Part shown: positions 8,816 through 17,175 of the stretch, piece after piece
Layout: every line of letters starts with the position of its first letter
How positions within the stretch are numbered: position 1 is the stretch's first letter
Assembly: GCF_018449605.1 (NCBI RefSeq)
Contig: NZ_JAAVUW010000008.1
Coordinates: 273,835 to 337,834, forward strand
Length of the DNA stretch: 64,000 nucleotides
Direction of reading: 5' to 3'
Source: Luteibacter sp. dw_328
GTDB lineage: Bacteria > Pseudomonadota > Gammaproteobacteria > Xanthomonadales > Rhodanobacteraceae
The notes under the pieces: generated by a model
The model's input: only the letters and a program-made list of their open reading frames with translations
Databases searched by the model: none
What the model was told of the DNA's origin: nothing
Position numbers and translations under genes: made by a program

Positions 8816-9354
8816 AAGGCGGGCTGAGCGAACTGCTGCCTCACGGACACGCGACCCAGCGTCCAGCCAAGCCAGGCCAGCACGGGTACGGAGACCGCCT
8901 TCAGCACGATCCCCACGACGAGGATCGATCGCAGCTTCACGTCACGGAGCAGCTGTTCGGGCTCGAGACCTCCCTGGCCGAGCTCCACTCCGATCGCCTG
9001 CCACTGCTGAAAAGCGATCACCGCCGTCACGATCGCCCAGACGGCCAGCACGCCGGCCGCGATGCGCATGGCGCTTCGGCCCCATTCGCGCCACCGCAGG
9101 GTCCCCAGCGCAACGACCATGACGACAAACGCCCCGAGGGTATTGCCCACCGACCATGCCAGGAAGACACGCGGATCGGGGGTACCCGCGGCTATCGCCT
9201 CGGCGCTGATGGAACGGATGGCACCTGCGGCGGCGACGATGCCAGCGGCGTTGATCACGAAGCCCACAGCCGCAAGCAACATCACCAGCCAGACCACGAT
9301 GCGCCACGGCGCGAACGGACGGGCCTGCCGTGGCCCCTTCAGTGGTTTGAACAT
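8812..9354 (-). CDS. Four-helix inner-membrane protein, hypothetical
   Basis: A 180-residue protein with four predicted membrane spans: about 18-38, 65-85, 95-113 and 145-163. The loop between the third and fourth spans is polar and probably periplasmic or cytoplasmic without a recognisable domain. The gene starts two bases after the peroxiredoxin stop and overlaps the next gene by four bases, so it is the middle cistron of an operon. I do not recognise a family. Confidence 0.65.
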   Translation of the reverse strand: MFKPLKGPRQARPFAPWRIVVWLVMLLAAVGFVINAAGIVAAAGAIRSISAEAIAAGTPDPRVFLAWSVGNTLGAFVVMVVALGTLRWREWGRSAMRIAAGVLAVWAIVTAVIAFQQWQAIGVELGQGGLEPEQLLRDVKLRSILVVGIVLKAVSVPVLAWLGWTLGRVSVRQQFAQPAL

Positions 9355-9356
9355 GC

Positions 9357-9890
9357 TCAGGTGCCCGAAGCCTTCAGCTGCGCGAGATCGGCAAGCACCT
9401 GCCCGGAGTTCTTTTCCGGATCCACGTCCTTATAGACCCTGGCGATCTTGCCGGTCGGGTCGATCAGAAAGGTCTCGCGACGGGCGTACTTGCTGCCCTT
9501 TTCGTCGCTGAGCACGTCGTACTTCGTCGCCATGGCGCCGTCTGCGTCCGAGAGCAGCGGGAACGGGACGTGGTACTTCGCGGCGAATTCGGCATGCGAC
9601 TTCACGTCGTCCAGGCTGACGCCATAGACAACGGCACCGGCCTTGTGGAGCTTGACGATGTCATCGCGGAAGGTGCAGACCTCGGTGGTGCAGCCGCCCG
9701 TGAAGTCCTTCGGATAGAAGTAGACGACCAGCCACTTGCCCTTTTCGGTGTCCAGCGAATGCCACTCGCCCTTCTGGTCCTGCAGCTTGAAATCGGGCGC
9801 CTTGTCGCCGACCGCGGGGCCGGCAGGGGTGGCGGCCCAGGCAGAGACAGTGACCAGGCAAAGAGCGAGAAGCGTAAAGAGGCGACGCAT
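9357..9890 (-). CDS. Peroxiredoxin, BCP/PrxQ-like, with signal peptide
   Basis: A 177-residue thiol peroxidase of the AhpC/TSA family. The peroxidatic Cys67 is in FTGGCTTEVC and the putative resolving Cys72 lies five residues on, the BCP/PrxQ arrangement. The thioredoxin-fold strand VVYFYPKDF precedes it. Unlike cytoplasmic BCP it begins with a Sec signal peptide (cleavage about residue 20), so it probably reduces peroxides in the periplasm. It is the first gene of a minus-strand operon with a membrane protein and a DUF2884 protein. Confidence 0.88.
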   Translation of the reverse strand: MRRLFTLLALCLVTVSAWAATPAGPAVGDKAPDFKLQDQKGEWHSLDTEKGKWLVVYFYPKDFTGGCTTEVCTFRDDIVKLHKAGAVVYGVSLDDVKSHAEFAAKYHVPFPLLSDADGAMATKYDVLSDEKGSKYARRETFLIDPTGKIARVYKDVDPEKNSGQVLADLAQLKASGT

Positions 9891-9983
9891 GGGGAAACCT
9901 CGTGGGTGGGAATCAGGGAAGTGTACTCGTCCGCGTGAATGCGGGTTCCGTCCCTTTCGGTTGTGGCGGCGCGTGAGATTCGC

Positions 9984-10014
9984 AAAAAAAAGAGGCGCCC
10001 CGGAGGACGCCCCT
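9984..10014 (-). terminator. Rho-independent terminator
   Basis: On the minus strand an approximately ten-base-pair GC-rich stem with a TCC loop is followed by eight thymines. It sits 20 bases past the stop of the exported protein gene at 10034-10492, so it terminates that transcript. Confidence 0.85.
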
Positions 10015-10033
10015 TTGCTGACGGAAGCGGGTA

Positions 10034-10492
10034 TTACTTGCCGATCCGCTCGATCTCGAACTTGCTCAGGTCGACGCCGAGGTTGAAGCCACGGCCCGTG
10101 CCGGTAACGGCCAGGGAGACTTCACCCTTGGTCATCGCCGCGCTCTCGGCGCTCTTCACGACACCGGCATTGGCGCCGCCGCTGGCGTATTCGCCATAGA
10201 TCTCGCTGATGCCGTGGACGTGGGTGAACTCACCCTTGCCACCTTCGATGCTGAACTTGCCGGCGGTGAGGCCGCCACCACGAACGTGGATGATCACGTC
10301 GGCGCTCTGGCCGTTATCGCAGCGGACGTGGCCACGGCCATCGGCCTTCTTGTAGATCGCAGCCCAACCCGTGGTGCTGAACGTCATGTGGCATTTGACC
10401 TCAGCGTCCGACGCCGCCTTGGCGGGCTGCGCGGAGAAGGTACCTGCAGCGGCGAGTGCCAGGACAGCCAGACCGGTAATGCGCTTGATCAT
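10034..10492 (-). CDS. Exported hypothetical protein
   Basis: A 152-residue protein with a Sec signal peptide (cleavage about residue 26, AKAAS). The mature chain is Gly-rich and beta-like, with one Cys near residue 34 and another near residue 58 in VRCDNGQ, which may form a disulfide. The C-terminal half (TKGEVSLAVTGTGRGFNLGV) looks like amphipathic strands, as in small periplasmic or outer-membrane-associated proteins of Xanthomonadales. No family is assigned. It is monocistronic, with a strong terminator just downstream. Confidence 0.6.
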   Translation of the reverse strand: MIKRITGLAVLALAAAGTFSAQPAKAASDAEVKCHMTFSTTGWAAIYKKADGRGHVRCDNGQSADVIIHVRGGGLTAGKFSIEGGKGEFTHVHGISEIYGEYASGGANAGVVKSAESAAMTKGEVSLAVTGTGRGFNLGVDLSKFEIERIGK

Positions 10493-10683
10493 GTTCGTTT
10501 CTCCGTGGGTAGATGGCAGGAAGCTGCGAGACGGATTCTGTACTCACGAATGTGAAGAAACACGGAGGCTCCCGACACCCGTTCAGGAAAGCCGAGGATT
10601 CGTCGAGGACCCGTGAACCGGCTCCCCGGGTGGCATTAGGCGGCTTACTATCGATCCAACGCCGCTCCTTGAAGGGAAATCCC

Positions 10684-11097
10684 ATGCCCAAGCACATCCT
10701 GGTTGGCTATGACGGCTCGGAAACCGCCCGCCGCGCCTACCTTTTCGCCCTGGAGCTGGCCGCCTGCGCCGGGGCGAGGGTCCAGGTGCTCTCGGTGCTC
10801 CAGATCGACAACGGTGCCGATACGGCGGCGCTGATGATGACGGACAACGGCAGGGAGCGCCTCGAGGCGCTGAACGCCGAGGTGAAGGCCTTGAGGCCCG
10901 AGGCCGGCGTACCGGTGGCCGTCGACCTCATTCATGGAAGCCCCGGCGACGCCCTGCTCTCGTACGTGGCCCGGCACGGGGTCGACCACATCGTCATCGG
11001 GCATACCGAGCGAGGCGCCCTGGCCCGCTGGCTGGTCGGCTCGACCTCGACCGACGTGCTGGCCAAGGCCCACGTGCCCGTGACGGTGGTGAGGTAG
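10684..11097 (+). CDS. Universal stress protein (UspA family)
   Basis: A 137-residue single Usp domain. The N-terminal strand ILVGYDGSETARRA carries the conserved Asp, and the nucleotide-binding motif appears near the C-terminus as VIGHTERGALARWLVGSTSTDVL (G-x2-G-x9-GST), so it belongs to the ATP-binding class. An in-frame upstream extension to 10513 is rejected because GAAGGGA lies correctly before the ATG at 10684. It is monocistronic. Confidence 0.9.
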   Translation: MPKHILVGYDGSETARRAYLFALELAACAGARVQVLSVLQIDNGADTAALMMTDNGRERLEALNAEVKALRPEAGVPVAVDLIHGSPGDALLSYVARHGVDHIVIGHTERGALARWLVGSTSTDVLAKAHVPVTVVR

Positions 11098-11191
11098 CCG
11101 CAAGGATGCCGCGTAGCCATGCTTGCCCGGCTTTGTCACAATTCGGTCAGATGCCCTCGGGGCGATAAGACAAAGCGATCGGGGAAAACGA

Positions 11192-12013
11192 GTGAGCTAC
11201 GCCGCCACTTTGCCATGGACGCTCGAAAAACTGGACCTCTCGCGGATCGACATCGAGAAGGTCAGGCATAACGAAGACCTGTTCCTGCTGTTGTGCAGCT
11301 CCTCGTTCGTCGAGAGCGGCTCGGACCTGTACACGCATCTCCTGGTCGACCACTTCGCCGGCGACGAGACGCTGCAAGCGTGGCTCCGTGACCACTGGGA
11401 GCACGAGGAAATGCAGCATGGCCGCGCGCTGGCGGCTTATGTGCGCCACGTCTGGCCGGAGTTCGACTGGGAAACCGGTTTCCAAAGCTTCTTCGCGCAC
11501 TACGGTTCGGTCTGCACGCCCGACGAGCTCGAGCCCAACCGTGGCCTGGAACTGGCCGCGCGTTGCGTCGTCGAGACGGGAACGGCGAGCCTGTATCGTG
11601 CACTCAACGAAGTTACCGACGAGCCGGTATTGCGCGAACTGACGAACTACATCAAGAGCGATGAAGTCCGTCATTACAAGAACTTCTACCAGCACTTCCG
11701 CATCTATCGCGAGCGCGACAAGATCGGTCGCTTCAGCACCTTGCGCACCTTGCTCAAGCGCCTGAGCGAGATCAAGAACGAAGACAGCGACATCGCGCTG
11801 CGTCACGTCTTCAACGTTCGCCATCCCGACAAGGCACATGACGACGCCGAGTTCCGCCGGGTCGCGGGTCGTGCGGAAGGTCTGCTCAAGAAGCACCTCC
11901 CCGCCGAGATGACGGTAAAGATGCTCCTGCGGCCCCTCGACCTGCCGGCCCGACTCAACACCATGCTCGAGTGGCCGCTCACGCGAATCACCGAGAAGCT
12001 GTTCCTACACTGA
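11192..12013 (+). CDS. Ferritin-like domain protein (putative di-iron)
   Basis: A 273-residue helical protein starting at a GTG preceded by GGGG. Helices contain candidate iron ligands: WEHEEMQHG (Glu and His about residues 69-74), a Glu in CVVETGTASLYRAL, and SDEVRHYKNF (Glu and His). This is the E...ExxH...E...ExxH arrangement of ferritin-like di-iron proteins. The C-terminal 80 residues are basic helices ending in a hydrophobic segment. The substrate is unknown; related proteins include rubrerythrin-like oxidases and desaturase-like enzymes. It is monocistronic. Confidence 0.7.
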   Translation: MSYAATLPWTLEKLDLSRIDIEKVRHNEDLFLLLCSSSFVESGSDLYTHLLVDHFAGDETLQAWLRDHWEHEEMQHGRALAAYVRHVWPEFDWETGFQSFFAHYGSVCTPDELEPNRGLELAARCVVETGTASLYRALNEVTDEPVLRELTNYIKSDEVRHYKNFYQHFRIYRERDKIGRFSTLRTLLKRLSEIKNEDSDIALRHVFNVRHPDKAHDDAEFRRVAGRAEGLLKKHLPAEMTVKMLLRPLDLPARLNTMLEWPLTRITEKLFLH

Positions 12014-12039
12014 AGCCAGCTCAGCGATGCACAAGGTGG

Positions 12040-12095
12040 GCGCCATCTCATCGGCGATGGCGCACTTGCCATGTAGGAGCCGATTCATCGGCGAT
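12040..12095. repeat. REP-like palindromic repeat, single unit plus small hairpin
   Basis: Bases 12073-12095 carry the repeat GTAGGAGCCGATTCATCGGC with GAT. Just upstream, 12040-12047 and 12056-12063 form an eight-base inverted repeat (GCGCCATC/GATGGCGC) around TCATCGGC. It lies between two convergent genes, a typical position for such elements. Three further loci in the window carry the same unit (15560, 25416, 28421). Confidence 0.7.
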
Positions 12096-12113
12096 CGGGT
12101 GCTCGCGCAGGCG

Positions 12114-12827
12114 TCACTTCTTCTTCGGAAGCGGCGCCCACTTGTCCCCGTCAAAACCACCGGTCTCAAACGTCAGCGTCGTCTCACCACGACTGACGGT
12201 CACCACGTCGATGGTGATCCGCTTGGTCTTCGCCATGTCCTTGATGAACTGTGCGTCGTTGCGGAATAGCAGCGCCGGCTCGCCCGTGGGTGGGCGGAAG
12301 GCCTTCAAGGTCTTCGGTTTGCCGTCGAAGGTCGCCTTCAGCGTGCAATCGCCCTTGCAGACGAAACCCTTTCCCGCCGTGGCGTAGAGGAACGCGTTCT
12401 GGCCCCAGGCCGTATGCCGGCGCAGGATCAGCCGTACCGATGCCTCCCCCGTCGGGCTGCTGGACTGGATCGTCGCCGTGCTCTGCGTACCACCCTCCAT
12501 GGGTGAGGTCTGGTAGAGCCACAGGGCTGTCAGGCGCGCCTTCTCGCTGGTGGCCTTGTAGTTGGTTTCGAGGTTGTCGAGCGTCTTCTTCACCTCGGCG
12601 GCTGCGGGCGTATCCGGGTACTGGTCGACGATCTCGTGGCCGAGCTGCACGGCGGGGCCGTCGTTATGCAGCTTCAACAGCTGTTGGTAGGTCTCGAGCT
12701 TCTTCGCCGCTTCGTCGGCCTGGTTGTTCGCCGGTGCCTGCTGTGCGGCCTGGGGCTCGGACTGCTGCGAACAGGCGGCCATCGTGGCGGTGGCAAGGAG
12801 AACGGCGAGCGGAGCGAAACGGCGCAT
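12114..12827 (-). CDS. Lipoprotein, hypothetical
   Basis: A 237-residue protein with a type II signal peptide and lipobox ending at Cys19 (MAAC). A Gln/Ala-rich linker is followed by a helical TPR-like segment (LETYQQLLKLHNDGPAVQLG...IVDQYPDTPAA), then a beta-rich C-terminal domain with a Cys pair (FVCKGDCTL) and a Lys-rich end. It is probably anchored to a membrane. No family is recognised. It is convergent with the ferritin-like gene across a REP-like repeat. Confidence 0.65.
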   Translation of the reverse strand: MRRFAPLAVLLATATMAACSQQSEPQAAQQAPANNQADEAAKKLETYQQLLKLHNDGPAVQLGHEIVDQYPDTPAAAEVKKTLDNLETNYKATSEKARLTALWLYQTSPMEGGTQSTATIQSSSPTGEASVRLILRRHTAWGQNAFLYATAGKGFVCKGDCTLKATFDGKPKTLKAFRPPTGEPALLFRNDAQFIKDMAKTKRITIDVVTVSRGETTLTFETGGFDGDKWAPLPKKK

Positions 12828-12924
12828 GGCGATGGCATCCCGGAGAACGAACCCCTAGCTTCGCCCTTTGGCGCGGCTGCTGGCAAGGCGGGCGTAGAAT
12901 CCCCCGACTCCCCAAGGACCACCC

Positions 12925-14184
12925 ATGTCTTCGTCGTCCCCCGAAGCGGTATCCCTCCTTCGCCATCGCGCCTTCCTGCATTTCTGGTTCGCCAAGAACG
13001 CCTCCAGTTTCGGTTTCCAGATGATGTCGGTCGCGGTCGGCTGGCAGATCTACGAGATCACCCATCGTGCCCTCGACCTCGGCCTCATCGGCCTGGTCCA
13101 GTTCGTGCCCTCAGTGCTGCTGGCCCTGCCGGCCGGCCATCTCGCCGACCAGTTCGACCGGCGCCGCATCGTCACGATCTGCCAGTCCATCGAATGGCTG
13201 GCGATCGCCCTGCTCGCTATTTTCAGTCTCACGGGGCACATCAACGAGTTGGGAATCCTCGCCCTGGTGTTCGTGATCGGTGTCGGCAAGGCGTTCGAGT
13301 TTCCCGCCCTGCAGTCGATGCTCCCGGCGCTGGTACCTGCGTCCGTGCTTCCCCGTGCCATGGCCTCAACGGCCTCAGCGGGCCAGGCGGCGATGATCGC
13401 CGGCCCCGCCCTGGGCGGCCTGCTGTATGTCGCCGGCCCCGGCACCGTCTACTCGGTCTCGGCCGTGCTCTACCTCGTCGCTTTCACCCTGATGTCGCGA
13501 CTGTCCTACGACCACCAACCACCCCGTCGCGAGCCGGCCACGCTGAAGACCCTGTTCGCTGGCGTGCATTTCATACGGCATCGCCCGGCCGTCTTCGGGG
13601 TTATCTCCCTGGACCTCTTCGCGGTGCTGCTCGGCGGCGCCACGGCGCTCCTGCCGATCTTCGCCAAAGACATCCTGCATACCGGTCCGTGGGGCCTCGG
13701 CCTGCTTCGCGCCGCGCCCGCGGTCGGCGCACTGCTGATGTCCGTGTGGCTGGCGCACAACAGCCTGACGCGGCGAGTGGGGCCGATCATGTTTGCCTCC
13801 GTGGCGGGCTTCGGGGTCGCCACCATCGTTTTCGCCCTCTCGTCCACGCTGTGGCTGTCGCTGGTCGCGCTGTTCGCCCTGGGCGCCTTCGACATGGTCA
13901 GCATGGTCATTCGCGGCGCACTGGTGCAGCTGGAGACGCCTGACGACATGCGCGGGCGGGTCAGCGCGGTCAATGCCATCTTCATCAACACCTCCAACCA
14001 GTTGGGCGAATTCGAGTCCGGCATACTCGCCGCCGCGCTCGGTGCAGTAAATGCCACCCTGATCGGGGGCATCGGCACCCTGGTCGTGGTCGGTCTGTGG
14101 ACCTGGTGGTTCCCATCGCTGCGACGCCGCCAGGGCCTGGTGTCGGACCCCGAGCCTATCGAAGGGGCCAGCGGCACCATCTGA
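12925..14184 (+). CDS. MFS transporter, EntS-like (MFS_3)
   Basis: A 419-residue major facilitator with about 12 hydrophobic spans. Features typical of the MFS_3/EntS exporter group are visible: SSFGFQMMSVAVGWQIYE in the first span, the loop 2-3 motif GHLADQFDRRR, and RGALVQLETPDDMRGRVSAVN late in the protein. Members export siderophores or drugs, and the substrate here is unknown. The gene is monocistronic and divergent from the lipoprotein gene at 12114-12827. Confidence 0.88.
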   Translation: MSSSSPEAVSLLRHRAFLHFWFAKNASSFGFQMMSVAVGWQIYEITHRALDLGLIGLVQFVPSVLLALPAGHLADQFDRRRIVTICQSIEWLAIALLAIFSLTGHINELGILALVFVIGVGKAFEFPALQSMLPALVPASVLPRAMASTASAGQAAMIAGPALGGLLYVAGPGTVYSVSAVLYLVAFTLMSRLSYDHQPPRREPATLKTLFAGVHFIRHRPAVFGVISLDLFAVLLGGATALLPIFAKDILHTGPWGLGLLRAAPAVGALLMSVWLAHNSLTRRVGPIMFASVAGFGVATIVFALSSTLWLSLVALFALGAFDMVSMVIRGALVQLETPDDMRGRVSAVNAIFINTSNQLGEFESGILAAALGAVNATLIGGIGTLVVVGLWTWWFPSLRRRQGLVSDPEPIEGASGTI

Positions 14185-14244
14185 CACGGCGCCGAAAACG
14201 TGCTAATAAAGTGGACGTCTATACCGCCAAAGGGGATGTCCACG

Positions 14245-15546
14245 ATGAAGCGCCTGCTCGCCGCCGCCCTTCTCACCCTTGTCGCGCCGGCCTATGCCGC
14301 GCACGAGGGTCCTGCCAGCCTCGATGCCGCACTTGCCCAGGGCAAGCGCGAGCACAAGCCGGTGCTGGTCGATTTCCAGGCGGTCTGGTGTTACTCGTGT
14401 TACTACATGGCCAGCCATGTCCTCAACGGCAAGGAATGGGACGATCTCGGCAAGAAGATCGTTTTCTACGAGGCCGATGCCGATAAGCCGGCCGACAAGG
14501 CATGGATGAACAAGCTCAACGTCCATTTCCTACCGACCTATGTCGCCATCGGTCCGGACGGCGAAGAGCTCGGACGCATACTCGCCGAACAACCTCGTGA
14601 AAAGTTCTACCCGCAGATCGCAGCACTCCTCTCCGGTGACGCACGCCTCTCACACCAGAAAGACGAAGCGGTGAAGGGATCGCTCGCATCGGTGGCCGAG
14701 GTGCTCGACACCTACCAGCAGCGCTACCAGGGCAAGGAAGGCATGGCCTGGTTCGACACCTTGCCAGCCATGGTTCGTAACGTTTCCGATCAGGACAAGC
14801 GCGTCGCGCTGGCCAAGCAGCAGCTGTTGCTGCTCGAAGGCAAGGCCGACAAGAACGATACGGCCATCGCCGCGGCAGCGACCAAGGTGCTCGCCGGAAA
14901 TATCGGCTGCGATCGTCCCTATGTGCTGGATGACCTGATTGCCGCGACCGCTGCGCAACCGCCGGCGACACGGCAGGCTTCGCTCTCTCCCCAGAAACCC
15001 GCCTTCGACGACTACCTGGCGACACAGATCTTCGTCGCCTCGCCCATCTGTGCCGACCAGCGCAGCGCCGTCCTGACTGCCGCCGACCTCGACGCTGCCA
15101 TCGGCGACACGACGGGCGAGCAAGCGGTACTGCGCAGGGCGATCGACCTTAGCCGCGAGAAGTTACACGGCGACCTCAAGAGCGATCGCAACGTCGCCGA
15201 CAACCTTCGCGTCTATCTTGTCCGGGCGAAAGCTGGCGACGAACTCGACACACTGGAGAAGCAGCTGATCGCCGCCTATCCGAATGACTACGTGTACAAC
15301 TATCGTTACGGGCGTCGTCTCGTCGAGAACGGCAAGTTCGCACAAGGCTTGCCATACCTCGAGACAGCAGCGAAGAAGGCTTACGGTGCCAACACGATCA
15401 GCGTTGCAACGTATCGGGTGAAGGCATTGCACGCGCTGAACCGTGATGCGGAAGCACGCAAGCTCGTCGCCGCGACGGTGGCCGCGCAAGGCACCGCGTT
15501 CCCGGAGCAAGTGAAGAAACTACAGGAAACCTTGCCCGCAACGTAA
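14245..15546 (+). CDS. Thioredoxin-fold protein with TPR-like C-terminal region, periplasmic
   Basis: A 433-residue exported protein. The signal peptide ends near AYAA. A thioredoxin domain resembling the DsbD C-terminal domain follows: VLVDFQAVWCYSC has the active CxxC (about residues 51-54), and PTYVAIGPDGEE gives the cis-Pro segment. From about residue 150 on, helical repeats resemble TPR units, including a final YNYRYGRRLVENGKFAQGLPYLETAA block. Probably a periplasmic disulfide reductase or chaperone. The start at 14245 fits AAAGGGG nine bases upstream better than the ATGs at 14200 or 14236. Confidence 0.8.
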   Translation: MKRLLAAALLTLVAPAYAAHEGPASLDAALAQGKREHKPVLVDFQAVWCYSCYYMASHVLNGKEWDDLGKKIVFYEADADKPADKAWMNKLNVHFLPTYVAIGPDGEELGRILAEQPREKFYPQIAALLSGDARLSHQKDEAVKGSLASVAEVLDTYQQRYQGKEGMAWFDTLPAMVRNVSDQDKRVALAKQQLLLLEGKADKNDTAIAAAATKVLAGNIGCDRPYVLDDLIAATAAQPPATRQASLSPQKPAFDDYLATQIFVASPICADQRSAVLTAADLDAAIGDTTGEQAVLRRAIDLSREKLHGDLKSDRNVADNLRVYLVRAKAGDELDTLEKQLIAAYPNDYVYNYRYGRRLVENGKFAQGLPYLETAAKKAYGANTISVATYRVKALHALNRDAEARKLVAATVAAQGTAFPEQVKKLQETLPAT

Positions 15547-15559
15547 GCAGACACCGCTC

Positions 15560-15635
15560 TTGTAGGAGCCGATGCATCGGCGAAAAGGCCCAGCTACGTA
15601 GCAATCCTTATCGCCGATGAATCGGCTCCTACAAC
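15560..15635. repeat. REP-like inverted pair
   Basis: Two copies of the 23-base GTAGGAGCCGAT-type unit face each other: a variant with GATGCATCGGC at 15562-15583, and an inverted copy with GCCGATGAATCGGCTCCTAC at about 15613-15632. They can fold as one long hairpin between the convergent thioredoxin-like and DUF3247 genes. The element may act as a bidirectional terminator or mRNA-stability structure, as such repeats do in pseudomonads and enterics. Confidence 0.75.
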
Positions 15636-15648
15636 GGCATGCGGTGCA

Positions 15649-15957
15649 TCACGTCTGCGACGTACCGTAAACCACGGAATCAAGGTGCTCCACACGCGCA
15701 ATGGTGTCCAACGACACCGTCGCAGACCACTCCGGCCGATCGTTGTCGATCAGCTTCACCACACCGTTGATCCCCTCGGTGCCATCGGCATCGACGAAGG
15801 TCTGCGTGGTGGGCACGACAGCGACGATGCCCTGGATCGTCGAACCATCCTGCAGATGGATGAGGACCTTCGCGTTATCGCGCAGCTCGTGGATCAACGC
15901 CTGCAGTCGCCCGATCGTGCCCTTGTCGGTATGAATCGTGTCGGCTTCGCGGCCCAT
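15649..15957 (-). CDS. DUF3247 family Sm-like protein
   Basis: A 102-residue protein. The pattern of an N-terminal helix (GTIGRLQALIHELRD), then AKVLIHLQDGSTIQGIVAVVPTTQTFVDADG and a C-terminal strand, matches DUF3247, whose Xanthomonas member has a reported Sm-like fold. Sm-like proteins bind RNA as ring oligomers, but RNA binding is not shown for this family as far as I know. The start at 15957 is supported by GAGG nine bases upstream; a longer in-frame version to 15984 is less likely. Confidence 0.78.
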   Translation of the reverse strand: MGREADTIHTDKGTIGRLQALIHELRDNAKVLIHLQDGSTIQGIVAVVPTTQTFVDADGTEGINGVVKLIDNDRPEWSATVSLDTIARVEHLDSVVYGTSQT

Positions 15958-16064
15958 GGCAGTGTCCTCGTGATGGCAGACCACTGACGCTACTCTCCGG
16001 CCGTCGATGGAATGTGCACGGGGCGCACTGCTACGCTGCGCCCTCTTCCACGCGCGGGCCAGCC

Positions 16065-16733
16065 ATGATCACCGTCCATCACCTGAACAACTCGCGCTCC
16101 CAGCGCGTCCTCTGGCTGCTGGAGGAACTCGGCCTGCCGTACGAGATCGTGCGCTACCAGCGAGACGCCAAGACGATGTTGGCGCCCAAGGAGCTACGCG
16201 CCATCCACCCCCTCGGCAAGTCGCCCATCCTCCAGGATGGCGAGGTGACGCTGGCCGAGTCGGGCGCCATCGTCGAATACCTTCTCGAGCGTTACGGACA
16301 GGGCCGCCTGAAGCCTGCCGTCAGTAGCCCCGACTGGCTGCGCTTCATCTACTTCCTGCACTACGCAGAGGGTTCGGCGATGCCGCCCTTGCTGCTCAAG
16401 CTGGTCTTCGTCCGCATGGAGACGGCGCCGGTGCCGTTCTTTGCCAAGCCGGTCGCCCGGATGCTCGCCAAGGGCGCGCAGAAGGCCTTCGTCGACCCCC
16501 AGCTCAAGTTGCACCTGGACTACATGGAGGGCGAAATCGGCAAGTCCGAGTGGTTCGCGGGCAATGAGTTCACAGCGGCCGATATTCAGATGAGCTTCCC
16601 CTTGGAGGCCGCGGCCAGCCGGGGCGGTCTCGACGCATCGCGGCCGAAGCTGCACGCCTTCCTTGAGCGCATCCACGCGCGCCCGGCCTACCAGGCGGCG
16701 CTCACCAAGGGCGGCAAGTACGATTTCGCGTGA
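16065..16733 (+). CDS. Glutathione S-transferase family protein
   Basis: A 222-residue GST. The N-terminal thioredoxin-like domain has VHHLNNSRSQRVLWLLEEL, with the Ser/Asn catalytic region, then the cis-Pro segment LGKSPILQDG and the glutathione gamma-glutamyl contact ESGAIVEYL. The C-terminal all-helical domain contains the NEFTAADIQMSFP motif (N-capping box). A soluble cytoplasmic enzyme that conjugates or reduces with glutathione; substrate unknown. Monocistronic. Confidence 0.9.
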   Translation: MITVHHLNNSRSQRVLWLLEELGLPYEIVRYQRDAKTMLAPKELRAIHPLGKSPILQDGEVTLAESGAIVEYLLERYGQGRLKPAVSSPDWLRFIYFLHYAEGSAMPPLLLKLVFVRMETAPVPFFAKPVARMLAKGAQKAFVDPQLKLHLDYMEGEIGKSEWFAGNEFTAADIQMSFPLEAAASRGGLDASRPKLHAFLERIHARPAYQAALTKGGKYDFA

Positions 16734-16845
16734 TAACGACGAGCCTGAATCCCTGTTCAATCGGGCACTTGCCTGTTTACACGACCCTCACGACCCGGGC
16801 CGCAAAGTCGGTTCCCGTCAGCAACGCTTGAGAGGGAGCCATCCA

Positions 16846-17175
16846 ATGAGCAGAAATCGTGAGTTCGCGCAGCAGGTCGAAAGCGCCGTCAACGGCGTCT
16901 CCGGCCGCGTTCGCCACTACGCGGATGAGGCGACCGGCGCAGGCAGCGACCTGCTCGAGCGCACCCGTCGCGTCACCAACAAGTTCGCCAAGCGCAACAG
17001 CGGCAGCAGCCAGAAGGTTCGCTACCTGGCCGAAGATCTCGCCGATGAAGCGACGTATCAGTACCGTCGTCTGCGCAAGCAGGTGCGTCGCAACCCGGGC
17101 GTGACCATCGGTATCGCCGCCGCGGCTATCGGGACGTTTCTCCTGATTCGTCATGCGCTTCGTGACGACGATTGA
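16846..17175 (+). CDS. DUF883 family (ElaB/YqjD-like) protein
   Basis: A 109-residue protein with a strong GAGAGGGAG ribosome site. It has a charged helical N-terminal part (two amphipathic helices around LLERTRRVTNKFA and VRYLAEDLADEATYQYRRL) and a single C-terminal membrane span (VTIGIAAAAIGTFLLIRHAL). ElaB/YqjD proteins sit in the inner membrane by this C-terminal anchor and can bind ribosomes in stationary phase. The last 50 bases overlap the antisense 3' end of the periplasmic protein gene at 17126-17875. Confidence 0.82.
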   Translation: MSRNREFAQQVESAVNGVSGRVRHYADEATGAGSDLLERTRRVTNKFAKRNSGSSQKVRYLAEDLADEATYQYRRLRKQVRRNPGVTIGIAAAAIGTFLLIRHALRDDD